From JBBRLG01 sp038231495 (lineage in GTDB: Bacteria > Planctomycetota > Planctomycetia > Gemmatales > Gemmataceae): DNA of 10,377 nucleotides. Positions within the stretch are counted from its first letter, which is position 1; each line of letters opens with the position of its first letter. Position numbers and translations under genes: made by a program. This document shows, piece after piece, positions 1 to 6,715 of this stretch. The stretch covers positions 1 to 10,377 of the forward strand of contig JBBRLG010000254.1 in the NCBI GenBank assembly GCA_038231495.1, given 5' to 3'. The notes under the pieces were generated by a model, which was not told where the DNA came from, made no database searches, and worked only from the letters and a program-made list of their open reading frames with translations.

Positions 1-842
1 ACGGCGGGCAGCACGCCGAATTTCCGCCGCGACCAGTCGAGCAGCAACGGCCCCTGCACGAGCAGCAGCGCCTGTTCCGGCGGTGGCCCGTGGCCGACGG
101 CGACGCCCTTGTTGTGCGCCTTGGGGAAATGGTTGCGGGTGTCGGCATAATAGAGGGCGTTAATCGTCGAAGTCTGCGCGCGACTGGGCGCGGACGGCAG
201 CGTGAAATCGGCGTAGCAACCCGTCTCGCGCAGGACGGCCAATTCGTTGTTGACGCCGCAGCCCCAGCCGTCGGGCAGGGAGTTGTTCAGCGCCCAGTTG
301 CCGTGGATGAAGCCGTACCGCACCGCACCGGTGGCGCGGTCGCGGGCCAGCAGGCCGTGGCGGTTGGCCAGCAGCTCTTTATAAGCCAGCAACGACGCCC
401 GCAGGTTGGCGGCGGTGTCGTTGTGGTGATGCAGGTGGACTTCGATCTCGCCGAAGCCGTCGCGGCACAGCTCGGCTAGGGCGTCGAGGTATTCGGCCTC
501 GTACTCTTCGATGGGGTAAAAAAAGGTGTAGCGCGGCGGCCGGCCGTCGCTGTCGCGGAAGTGGCCGAACTGGCGCGGGTAGTCGGTAACCCAGCGCTGT
601 ACGCGCTCCCGGCTGCGTTCCGGCGTGGCGCGGTCGGCCTTCGGCTCGTAGTGGTCGGCAAGGCACAGCAGCAGGTGGATTTCCGCGCCGGGCCGCGGCG
701 CGCGCCGGCGACCCGTTTGCAGGACGTACGGCACAAGCCAGCAGTCCAGGCCGCGGCGGCGCAACATTTGGTAAACCAAGCCGGCGGCGACCGTCGTCAG
801 AACAAGGGCGACGACCGCGGTGATGATAGGCCATTCCATCAT
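1..842 (-). CDS. Membrane-anchored, divergent polysaccharide-deacetylase-like protein (3' part outside window)
   Basis: The frame is open from ATG 842 through the left edge: 280 codons, incomplete at the C-terminus. A single hydrophobic helix (about 5-25) anchors the product, probably with the rest outside the cytosol. The domain shows conserved-looking blocks: LCLADHYEPKADR (59-71), RYTFFYPIEEYEAEYL (104-119), EIEVHLHHHNDT (132-143), YGFIHGNWALNNSLPDG (176-192), YADFTLPSAPSRAQTSTIN (210-228) and PKAHNKG (240-246). The Asp-His, His-rich and His-Gly blocks suggest a metal-binding (beta/alpha) barrel of the glycoside hydrolase/deacetylase kind, and from memory similar hypothetical proteins occur beside exopolysaccharide glycosyltransferases. 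Canonical NodB motifs are not clearly matched, so the activity is inferred. Two ATGs stand in tandem (842 and 839); the first is nearer the AAGGAA site. There is a 15-nt gap from the GT2 stop. An acetyl-removing or glycan-trimming role would fit the locus. Confidence 0.72.
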   Translation of the reverse strand, partial: MMEWPIITAVVALVLTTVAAGLVYQMLRRRGLDCWLVPYVLQTGRRRAPRPGAEIHLLLCLADHYEPKADRATPERSRERVQRWVTDYPRQFGHFRDSDGRPPRYTFFYPIEEYEAEYLDALAELCRDGFGEIEVHLHHHNDTAANLRASLLAYKELLANRHGLLARDRATGAVRYGFIHGNWALNNSLPDGWGCGVNNELAVLRETGCYADFTLPSAPSRAQTSTINALYYADTRNHFPKAHNKGVAVGHGPPPEQALLLVQGPLLLDWSRRKFGVLPA

Positions 843-857
843 GGAAGCGCTTATTCC

Positions 858-2039
858 TTAAATTGTTGCCGATTCCCGGATGACCGGCGTTGGCGGCATC
901 TCATACGACACTTTTTGCCACGACCGTTCGGTACGGCCGCTGACCCAGACCCAGAAGGCGAACCAACCCGCTGCATTCAGGACGAGGAACGACCCCGCCA
1001 CCGACGCCGGGCGGAACCGCGCCGCGGCACCCGGAACAAGGCCGATCAGGCCGACGAGATAACAAACCGCCTGTGCCCAGAAGGCGACCTCATAAAAGCG
1101 TCCCGGTAGCAAGAGACTTAATACGAGCAGTGCCAGCAGCGCCCACGGCACCACGAGGCGCAGCAGCTTGTGCGAAACGAATTGCAACCACACCGGGTTC
1201 TGCCACGGCAGTAGCGCACCGGGCAAGAGTCGAACGAGCTGGAAGTTGCCGGCCAGGGTGCGCACCTTGCGACGAAACTCGTCCTGTGTCCGTGCCGGCA
1301 GCTTGTCGAACGCCCGCGCCCGCACGTCGTGCAGCACGCGCCGACCCTGCATGGCGACGCGCAGCGGCCAGTACACGTCGTCCAGAATCGTGCCAGCCGG
1401 GATGGCGTGGAACAATTCGCGGCGCACCGCACTGATGGAGCCGGTCGCGCCGACCATCGAAAAGACAAGGCTCTCGCGGCGGCGCAGCCATTTTTCAAAG
1501 CGCCAGTAGAGGCCGACGCCGGCCAGCACGCCGGGGCTGCGCTCGATGACCAGGTCGCCGCTGACCGCGCCGACCTCCGGGTCGCCGAAGTTTTCGAGCA
1601 GAACGCCCAGCGCGTCCGGTGCCCAGGTCTGGCGCAGGTCGCCGAAGACCAGGATTTCGTGCCGCGCCGCGGCGCACCCCAGCGTCAGAGCCTGGGCCTT
1701 GCCGACCTTGCCCGGCAGTTCGAGCACGCGCACCGTGCCGCCGTCGTGGTCGCGGGCCAGGGCCGCCGTGGTGTCGGTCGAGCCGTCGGACACGACGATG
1801 ATTTCGCCGTCCACGCCGGCCGTTTCGAGCAACGCGGTCAATTCGTTGAGCCGGCCGGCAACGCGGCACGCCTCGTTATGGGCCGCGAGCACGAACGACA
1901 CCGAACGCGGCGCGGGTACCGTCTGGACCGGACCGCGACCGCACAGCTTCGCCAACACGCCGATGAATAGCGGATAAATGAGATAGGTGTACAGCACACA
2001 GGCGGCACACGACCAGAAGGCGATTTCGAGGTAGAGCAT
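858..2039 (-). CDS. Membrane-embedded family 2 glycosyltransferase (393 aa)
   Basis: An integral-membrane GT2 with the layout of processive polysaccharide synthases. It has one N-terminal helix (about 8-30), a cytosolic GT-A domain and three C-terminal helices (about 293-311, 318-337 and 347-367). Motifs are SFVLAAHNE (48-56), VVSDGSTD (82-89), GKVGKAQAL (110-118), FGDLRQTW (132-139) at the DxD position, GATGSISAVRRELF (197-210), the catalytic acidic pair TILDDVYWP (217-225) and FRRKVRTLAGNFQ (255-267) where synthases usually carry QxxRW. The known family makes chains such as hyaluronan, cellulose or poly-GlcNAc, but related proteins transfer single sugars to lipid carriers. The Trp of QxxRW is absent here, so processivity is uncertain. 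The start is 22 nt after the previous stop, with only a weak AGG ribosome site. It is the only GT in the window with membrane helices, and it sits next to the deacetylase-like gene. Confidence 0.9.
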   Translation of the reverse strand: MLYLEIAFWSCAACVLYTYLIYPLFIGVLAKLCGRGPVQTVPAPRSVSFVLAAHNEACRVAGRLNELTALLETAGVDGEIIVVSDGSTDTTAALARDHDGGTVRVLELPGKVGKAQALTLGCAAARHEILVFGDLRQTWAPDALGVLLENFGDPEVGAVSGDLVIERSPGVLAGVGLYWRFEKWLRRRESLVFSMVGATGSISAVRRELFHAIPAGTILDDVYWPLRVAMQGRRVLHDVRARAFDKLPARTQDEFRRKVRTLAGNFQLVRLLPGALLPWQNPVWLQFVSHKLLRLVVPWALLALLVLSLLLPGRFYEVAFWAQAVCYLVGLIGLVPGAAARFRPASVAGSFLVLNAAGWFAFWVWVSGRTERSWQKVSYEMPPTPVIRESATI

Positions 2040-2061
2040 GGAGCCTGATCCGCCAGTTCGG

Positions 2062-3216
2062 TCACACGGAAACGGCCGCCGCTTGCGGCTTTGCAGGGGC
2101 GCTGCGCTTTCCCGTCAAGCGCTCGAACAGTGCCAAATACTGCCGGGCTTGTGCCGCGAACGTAAAGTGGTCCTCGACGCGCTGCCGGCCGCGCTGTCCC
2201 ATCCGGGCACGTTTGCCGTCGTCGGCCAAGACTTCGGCAATCCGCCGCGCCAAAGTGCCAACGTCGCCGGGTGGTACCAGGAAGCCGGTAACGCCGTCCT
2301 CGACTACTTCGGGCGTGCCACCTACCGCGGTCGCGACGACCGGCAGCCGCGCCGCCATTGCCTCCAGGACCGCGACCGGCAGCCCTTCCGTGTGCGACGA
2401 CAGCACCGCGAGGTTCAGGTGCGGCAAAAACCGCTCCACGTCGTTGCGAAAGCCGGCGAGGATGAACCGCCCTTGCAACCCGCGGGCGGCGATCTGTGCC
2501 TCAAGTTTACCGCGCAACGGCCCGTCGCCGAACAGGACGAAACCCACGTCGGCCCGCTCCTTGCACACCAGCGCCGCCGCCGCAATGAACTGATCGAACC
2601 CCTTTTCGGGACTCAACCGCCCCGCCGCACCGACGACGAGCGCCGGTTCGCGCGGAAAGTAACCGCGTACTAATTGGCGATAATGAGGATCGATATTGTC
2701 GAACGGCTCGGTAAAGATGCCGTTGCGGATGACGGCGACGCGCCGCGCCGGCACCAGCGCCCGCCGGACCCGCACCGCCTGGGCCGCGGAAACGCAAACG
2801 GTGCAGTCCATGCCGTGCAATACCACGCGGTCGAGCAGTTCGTTGACGCGCACTTTCCAGGTGACCCCGGTCCAGCCGTGCGCCACCGACACGACCGGAA
2901 TGCCGGCCCGGCGCGCGGCCAGGTAGCCGATCGCGTCCGGCTTGTAGCCGTTGCAACAAAGCACGTCCGCCCGCAGTCGTCGCAAGTGGCCGGCGACCTC
3001 GGCGGCGGCACGGAACAGGTGCGGGGCGTTCTCGCGCAGGCTAATCGTCGCAAAGCCGTGTTCCCCGGCCTTGTCGAGAAACGCCCGGCTGAGGCCGCGC
3101 TCGGCGAAGGACAGGAAAGTCGTCCGGCAGTCCGGCGGCAGGCTGCGCGCGAGGCCGAGCGCCTGGCGTTCGGGACCGCCGAAGAACGGCGACGCCATCA
3201 GCTGGACGACGTGCAT
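2062..3216 (-). CDS. Family 4 glycosyltransferase (GT-B, 384 aa)
   Basis: A GT-B glycosyltransferase. MHVVQLMASPFFGGPERQAL (1-20) gives the first strand and Gly-Gly loop. Next are DVLCCNGYKPD (84-94) and VAHGWTG (111-117). The donor domain shows GAAGRLSPEKGFDQF (196-210; R200 and K205), LFGDGPLRGKLE (228-239), the EX7E block TEGLPVAVLEAMAA (276-289; E277 and E285) and VGGTPEVVEDGVTGFLVPPG (298-317). The frame is open upstream to 3660, but that part overlaps the previous gene in another frame and lacks GT features. ATG 3216 is preferred: it has GAGG 4 nt upstream and keeps the first strand. An ATG at 3198 would give a TGATG junction but delete that strand. The C-terminal tail AKPQAAAVSV is encoded through a copy of the 17-bp repeat. 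Confidence 0.92.
   Translation of the reverse strand: MHVVQLMASPFFGGPERQALGLARSLPPDCRTTFLSFAERGLSRAFLDKAGEHGFATISLRENAPHLFRAAAEVAGHLRRLRADVLCCNGYKPDAIGYLAARRAGIPVVSVAHGWTGVTWKVRVNELLDRVVLHGMDCTVCVSAAQAVRVRRALVPARRVAVIRNGIFTEPFDNIDPHYRQLVRGYFPREPALVVGAAGRLSPEKGFDQFIAAAALVCKERADVGFVLFGDGPLRGKLEAQIAARGLQGRFILAGFRNDVERFLPHLNLAVLSSHTEGLPVAVLEAMAARLPVVATAVGGTPEVVEDGVTGFLVPPGDVGTLARRIAEVLADDGKRARMGQRGRQRVEDHFTFAAQARQYLALFERLTGKRSAPAKPQAAAVSV
2078..2094 (+). repeat. 17-bp dispersed repeat, inverted copy in GT4 3' end
   Basis: An exact copy of GCCGCTTGCGGCTTTGC on the plus strand, so opposite in orientation to the other two. It is 14 nt before the GT4 stop at 2064-2062 and is read by that gene as AKPQA within the tail AKPQAAAVSV. 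Confidence 0.9.
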
Positions 3217-4469
3217 ACGCCCTCGCTGGTTCGTCCGGCGGTTGCGGCGACCGCGTCTTCCCACACCCGTTCGAGCTTGTCGGCCAAACCGCTCCAGTCG
3301 TAGCTTGCGCGAACCACTTCGCGCCCGCGGGCCGCCATTGCCCGCATCATGCCGGGGTTGCGGATCGCGTCGAGCAGGGCCGCGGTCATGGCCTCCGCGT
3401 CCTCGACCACGATGAGATCCTGTCCCGGCGTCAGGCACAGCCCCTCGGCACCGACGCGTGTCGCGACGACGGGCAGGCCGGCGGCGAGCGCTTCGAGAAT
3501 TTTGAGCCGCGAGCCGCCGCCGATGCGCAACGGCACCGTCAGCACGCCGCAGTCGCCGAGAAACGGCCGCACGTCCGGCACGTCCGCATGCAACTCGACG
3601 CCGGGCGTGCAGCGCGCCCGCTGAACCAGCCACTCCGGCGGCGACCGGCCCACGACGCACAGGGTTGCGGTCGGGTGTTCCTTTAATACGGCCGGGAAAA
3701 TGCGGTCGAGCAGGACTTGCAGCGCGTCGAGGTTCGGCCGCCAGTCGAGCGCGCCGAGGTACAAGAAGCGGTCGGGAATGCGGCGGCCGGTCACGTTTTC
3801 GTAGTAGGTGCGATCGACGCCATTAGCGACGACTTCCACACGCTCGACGCCGAACTGGTCGCGGAGGATTACGGCGTCGTCCTGCGTCACCGCGACGACG
3901 CGGGTCGCGCGCTGAAAGACGCGGCGCTCGAAGGCTTCAAACTTACGCCATTGTTGCTTGACGTACCAGCGCTTGAGCGGTTGGTTTTCGTTCTCGTGAT
4001 AGCGCTGCCAGATCAGTGTATCGACATTCGGCGCGCTGACGACGACCGGCTCCCGGCGTGTCGGGTGCAGCGCCTCGGCGTAGGCCGACCACTCGCAGTG
4101 CCACAGATCGACGCGGTTGCGTTCGGCGAATTCATTCACCGATTTCCGCACCAGGGGGCTAAGGTGCGAGGCGACTGAATAAGGCAACGGGGACAGGAGG
4201 TTGGCCGCGAGCCGGCCGTAGAACAGCGGTCCCGACTTCCGTGCGACGGGGTGATCGACCACTACCGTTTGAATGCCGTGATCGGCCAGAAACTCCGTGG
4301 CGCGCACCGCCTCGGCACTACCGGCCTGGCCCCGACAGATGTAGGTCAGGTTGTGCCGCCGGGCCAACGGCAGCATCAGGTTCAGGGTGCGCAACCGCTT
4401 GCCGGAGGTCGCCGGGTAGGAGATGTCGCCGTCCACGATCGCGACGTTGAGCGTCACCTGGTTTTGCAT
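3198..4469 (-). CDS. Family 4 glycosyltransferase (GT-B, 423 aa, GGGSRLK subgroup)
   Basis: A GT-B glycosyltransferase of the subgroup in which the first glutamate of the EX7E motif is replaced within a glycine-rich block. PLRIGGGSRLKILEA (313-327) keeps E326, while the position eight residues earlier is G318. Other landmarks are NVAIVDGDISYPATSGKRLR (8-27) at the N-terminus, LWHCEWSAYAEAL (122-134), SAPNVDTLIWQR (145-156), VANGVD (214-219), FLYLGALDWRPNLDAL (235-250) and VVATRVGAEG (334-343). This layout is seen in many exopolysaccharide sugar transferases. The start ATG at 4469 has AAAGGAG touching it with no spacer, which is unusual; a GTG at 4457 (residue 5) would sit 12 nt from the same site and is an alternative. 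The gene follows a 90-nt gap occupied by the 73-bp hairpin. The end overlaps the next gene by 19 nt. Specificity unknown. Confidence 0.92.
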   Translation of the reverse strand: MQNQVTLNVAIVDGDISYPATSGKRLRTLNLMLPLARRHNLTYICRGQAGSAEAVRATEFLADHGIQTVVVDHPVARKSGPLFYGRLAANLLSPLPYSVASHLSPLVRKSVNEFAERNRVDLWHCEWSAYAEALHPTRREPVVVSAPNVDTLIWQRYHENENQPLKRWYVKQQWRKFEAFERRVFQRATRVVAVTQDDAVILRDQFGVERVEVVANGVDRTYYENVTGRRIPDRFLYLGALDWRPNLDALQVLLDRIFPAVLKEHPTATLCVVGRSPPEWLVQRARCTPGVELHADVPDVRPFLGDCGVLTVPLRIGGGSRLKILEALAAGLPVVATRVGAEGLCLTPGQDLIVVEDAEAMTAALLDAIRNPGMMRAMAARGREVVRASYDWSGLADKLERVWEDAVAATAGRTSEGVCTSSS

Positions 4470-4476
4470 CTCCTTT
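4470..4476 (-). promoter_or_regulatory. Ribosome-binding site AAAGGAG abutting the ATG at 4469
   Basis: AAAGGAG runs directly into the ATG with no spacer and begins 8 nt after the base of the 73-bp hairpin. The zero spacing raises the chance that the GTG at 4457 (12 nt away) is used, or that initiation is weak here. Confidence 0.5.
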
Positions 4477-4484
4477 CGTTCTCA

Positions 4485-4557
4485 GGCGAGCCGGGAGCGT
4501 AAGCGACCGGAGTTTATAACTGAAACGCACTCCGGTCGCTTACGCTCCCGGCTCGCC
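4485..4557. repeat. 73-bp perfect inverted repeat (29-bp arms, 15-nt loop)
   Basis: The left arm, 4485-4513, is exactly the reverse complement of the right arm, 4529-4557 (29 of 29). They enclose the loop TTATAACTGAAACGC. Pairing stops at both ends (A opposite A outside, T opposite C inside). It lies 2 nt beyond the oxygenase stop codon and 15 nt before the next ATG, filling the largest intergenic gap in the window. No T-run follows on either strand, so it is not a standard intrinsic terminator. The arm core (AGCCGGGAGCG, AAGCGACCGGAG) is the kind of sequence I recall as a dispersed element in planctomycetes, unverified. Possible roles are a mobile miniature element, an mRNA-stabilising hairpin, or a brake on coupling. 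Confidence 0.95.
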
Positions 4558-4559
4558 AA

Positions 4560-5501
4560 TTAGCGACCGATGCGCAATACTTTTTTCACACGCGACACGA
4601 CGCGCAGCCGGAAGTCGTTCAAGTATACCTTGGAAAAATAGGTCGCGTGCAGAACGCGCTGCCATGTGCCGTGCTGGCCCCGGCGCGCGAAGCCGGGGAT
4701 GTAATTGGTCTTGTTGCCGAAGCCGAGCAACTTGAAATCCTCCGCCGTCAAGTTGCCGAGGAACGCCGCGTTCAGCAATAATGGGTGGTAGCGGTAATAG
4801 TCGATGTCCTCCTGCTGCAACGGCACGGCCGGATCGTGGTAGTTGTAGAACAGGGCGTTGCGCTTTTGCAGGATCGGTACGCCCTGACGGTGAACGCCCG
4901 ACGTGTCGAACAGGAACGCCGTGCCCGCCGGCCCCGTCACGCGGATGACTTGTTCCGCCGGCACGTCGCGCACCTCGTCGTTGCGTACCGAGCGCGGCCG
5001 CTGTTTGCCGTGCGTACCCTTGATGTAGTTGAATTCGCCCGATGTCACGTCGGTGAGATAGACCGCCAGCTTGACCTCGCGAGGAATAGAATTTATTTTC
5101 GCCTGGTCATACCAGGAATCGCCGTGCCAGCCGTGGAAGTCGCGGTGCGTCGGCAGCGACCGCCAGCCCTTCGCCTCCACCAGCTCAACCGCGTCGCCTA
5201 CGTACTCGCGCAGGACGCGCTTGGCCGTCGCGTGCAGTGCCGCGTCCACGAAACCTTGATCCAGGGTCAACACGTCCTGCACGAAATGGCGGTGCGTCTC
5301 GTTGGTTTCGTAGCCGTCGGCGTCGTTCCAGCGCAGCCGTTGCAGGCGCGACTCGAACGCCGTCTGCATGGCCGCCAGCTGGCCGGGGGTGAGGAAGTTC
5401 GGCAGCACGACGATGCCGTTTTGTTCCAACTCCTTCGTCAGGGGGTGTTTGTCGGCGACGGGGGCCGTCGGTTCCCGCTCCAGGAGCAAATGACTGGTCA
5501 T
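4560..5501 (-). CDS. PhyH-like (phytanoyl-CoA dioxygenase family) Fe(II)/2-oxoglutarate oxygenase, 313 aa
   Basis: A non-haem iron, 2-oxoglutarate-dependent oxygenase of the phytanoyl-CoA dioxygenase superfamily. The metal triad is visible: H126 and D128 in FHGWHGDSW (122-130) and the distal H204 in FDTSGVHRQG (198-207). R214, ten residues on, suits the 2-oxoglutarate carboxylate contact. Known members hydroxylate or otherwise oxidise small molecules and lipids; the substrate here is not recognisable. Its place inside a glycosyltransferase operon suggests modification of a sugar, glycan or lipid carrier (inference). I chose the ATG at 5501 because AGAGGGAG lies 4 nt upstream. A longer version from 5540 would overlap the previous stop as ATGA but lacks a ribosome site, and its 13 extra residues are encoded largely by a copy of the 17-bp repeat. 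The basic C-terminus (about 293-313) could touch membranes. Stop TAA, then a large hairpin 2 nt further on. Confidence 0.88.
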   Translation of the reverse strand: MTSHLLLEREPTAPVADKHPLTKELEQNGIVVLPNFLTPGQLAAMQTAFESRLQRLRWNDADGYETNETHRHFVQDVLTLDQGFVDAALHATAKRVLREYVGDAVELVEAKGWRSLPTHRDFHGWHGDSWYDQAKINSIPREVKLAVYLTDVTSGEFNYIKGTHGKQRPRSVRNDEVRDVPAEQVIRVTGPAGTAFLFDTSGVHRQGVPILQKRNALFYNYHDPAVPLQQEDIDYYRYHPLLLNAAFLGNLTAEDFKLLGFGNKTNYIPGFARRGQHGTWQRVLHATYFSKVYLNDFRLRVVSRVKKVLRIGR

Positions 5502-5505
5502 GGTA

Positions 5506-5513
5506 CTCCCTCT
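5506..5513 (-). promoter_or_regulatory. Ribosome-binding site AGAGGGAG for the oxygenase ATG at 5501
   Basis: A purine-rich AGAGGGAG ends 4 nt before ATG 5501. The alternative ATG at 5540 is preceded by ATCTCGATCTGTATAG, which has no comparable site, so this element decides the start. Confidence 0.7.
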
Positions 5514-5514
5514 T

Positions 5515-5531
5515 GCAAAGCCGCAAGCGGC
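5515..5531 (-). repeat. 17-bp dispersed repeat, intergenic copy before the oxygenase
   Basis: An exact copy of GCCGCTTGCGGCTTTGC on the minus strand, in the 35-nt gap between the GT4 stop (5537) and the oxygenase ATG (5501). It sits just ahead of that gene's ribosome-binding site. If the longer oxygenase start at 5540 were used, the repeat would encode AACGF. Confidence 0.9.
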
Positions 5532-5536
5532 AAAAT

Positions 5537-6715
5537 TCATCTATACAGATCGAGATACTCTTCGAGTCGAGCCGCTACCGAGAAATGCTCCTCGGCACGG
5601 TGCCGGGCCTGCCGACCCATGCGCGTGCAGGCCGCCGGGTCATCGGCCAGGCGGTTAATCAGTTCGCCGAGTCTCGGCGCGTCGCCCGGCGGAAAGAGCC
5701 AGCCGGTTTCGCCGTCTTCGATGTACTCCGGGATGCCGCCGACACGGCTGGCCAGCACAGGCAGCGCGGTGGCCTGGGCTTCCAGGTTCACCAGGCCCGC
5801 CGCCTCGGACCACAGCGACGGGCAGACGAAGGCGTCCGCCGCCTGCAAAAACGGCTGCACGTGGGCCTGCAAACCGAGAAAGCGCACGCGGTCATTCAGC
5901 CCCAGGTCCGCGCTCAGCCGTTTCAGGTTGTCGGCCTCCTCGCCCTCGCCGACGACCCACAGGCGGGCACGGTCGGAAACGTGCTTCATGGCCCGGACGG
6001 CGACTTCGACGCCCTTGGCCTTGATGAGGTGCGCCACGGTGACGAGCACAAACCGATCGTGCGCGCCGTAATGCCCGCGCACCTGGGCACGCACCGCGTC
6101 GTCCGGGACGAAGCGATCAGTGTTGATGAAATGGATCAGGCACGACGCGGCCGGCCAGGTTTGTTGGTCCCGAAGCGCAGCGACGACGAACTGGCTCACG
6201 CCGATGACGCGCGTGTAGCCGCCGAGCAGGAAGCGCTTGAGTTGCTTCTTGGGGAAGCCGGGCGGGTTGGGCGTCGGCGCGGTGCGCGAGTTGTGGTCGG
6301 TGTAAAAATGCTTCACGCCGGGAGCCAGCAGCCGCAGCGCCGAATAATAGAGATTCGTCGGCGCGCACATGTTCCAGTGAACGATCGCAAACCGGTGTTC
6401 GCGGATAATTCGCAACAACCGGCGCAGGGTGCTTATGCGGAAGCGCTCCAGGTCGAGAAACGCGACTTCCAGGCCGTTCGCCCGGTAGTGTTCCTCGCAG
6501 ACCTTGGAGGGCGCGGAACTGAACAGCGGCAGAAAGATACTTTGGCGGTCGCGAAAGGCGCAAGCCTGCACGAAAATCTGCTCTTCGAGGGAGCCGAATT
6601 TCTTGGACGGGTCCAGCGAAATGACATAGAGAGCGCGCTGGAGTGGGCGGTGAGTATTCACAACGGGCACCGGAAAGCGTTTCGGAAGCCGATGGACGGA
6701 CGACGACGTTACCAT
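5537..6715 (-). CDS. Family 4 glycosyltransferase (GT-B, 392 aa)
   Basis: A GT-B glycosyltransferase. After a basic N-terminal extension of about 27 residues, the first strand is ALYVISLDPSKKFGSLEEQ (28-46). Next come FAIVHWNMCAPTNLYYS (109-125) and YTDHNSR (138-144). In the donor domain are VAHLIKAKGVE (227-237), VVGEGEE (254-260), SEAAGLVNLEA (303-313; EX7E with E304 and E312) and GGIPEYIEDGETG (326-338). The start at 6715 is chosen for the one-base TGATG overlap with the upstream stop and a GGGAGG 11 nt upstream; the frame is open 23 codons further to 6784, without support. Two internal GTG codons (residues 16 and 19) could shorten the extension but lack a ribosome site. The product is cytosolic or peripheral, with no membrane helix. 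Stop TGA at 5539-5537, followed by a 35-nt gap holding the 17-bp repeat. Confidence 0.92.
   Translation of the reverse strand: MVTSSSVHRLPKRFPVPVVNTHRPLQRALYVISLDPSKKFGSLEEQIFVQACAFRDRQSIFLPLFSSAPSKVCEEHYRANGLEVAFLDLERFRISTLRRLLRIIREHRFAIVHWNMCAPTNLYYSALRLLAPGVKHFYTDHNSRTAPTPNPPGFPKKQLKRFLLGGYTRVIGVSQFVVAALRDQQTWPAASCLIHFINTDRFVPDDAVRAQVRGHYGAHDRFVLVTVAHLIKAKGVEVAVRAMKHVSDRARLWVVGEGEEADNLKRLSADLGLNDRVRFLGLQAHVQPFLQAADAFVCPSLWSEAAGLVNLEAQATALPVLASRVGGIPEYIEDGETGWLFPPGDAPRLGELINRLADDPAACTRMGRQARHRAEEHFSVAARLEEYLDLYR

Noticed and set aside
379..834. Minus-strand frame of 151 codons (and a second at 476-736)
   Set aside because: These are out-of-frame shadows of the deacetylase-like gene that starts at 842; their Arg/Pro-rich translations have no domain features.
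3217..3660. Upstream extension of the GT4 at 2062-3216 to 3660
   Set aside because: The extra 148 codons overlap the preceding GT4 in a different frame and have no glycosyltransferase character.
4485..4557. The 73-bp hairpin as an intrinsic terminator
   Set aside because: There is no T-run after the stem on either strand, and transcription apparently has to continue into the next GT4 genes; termination cannot be excluded but is not supported.
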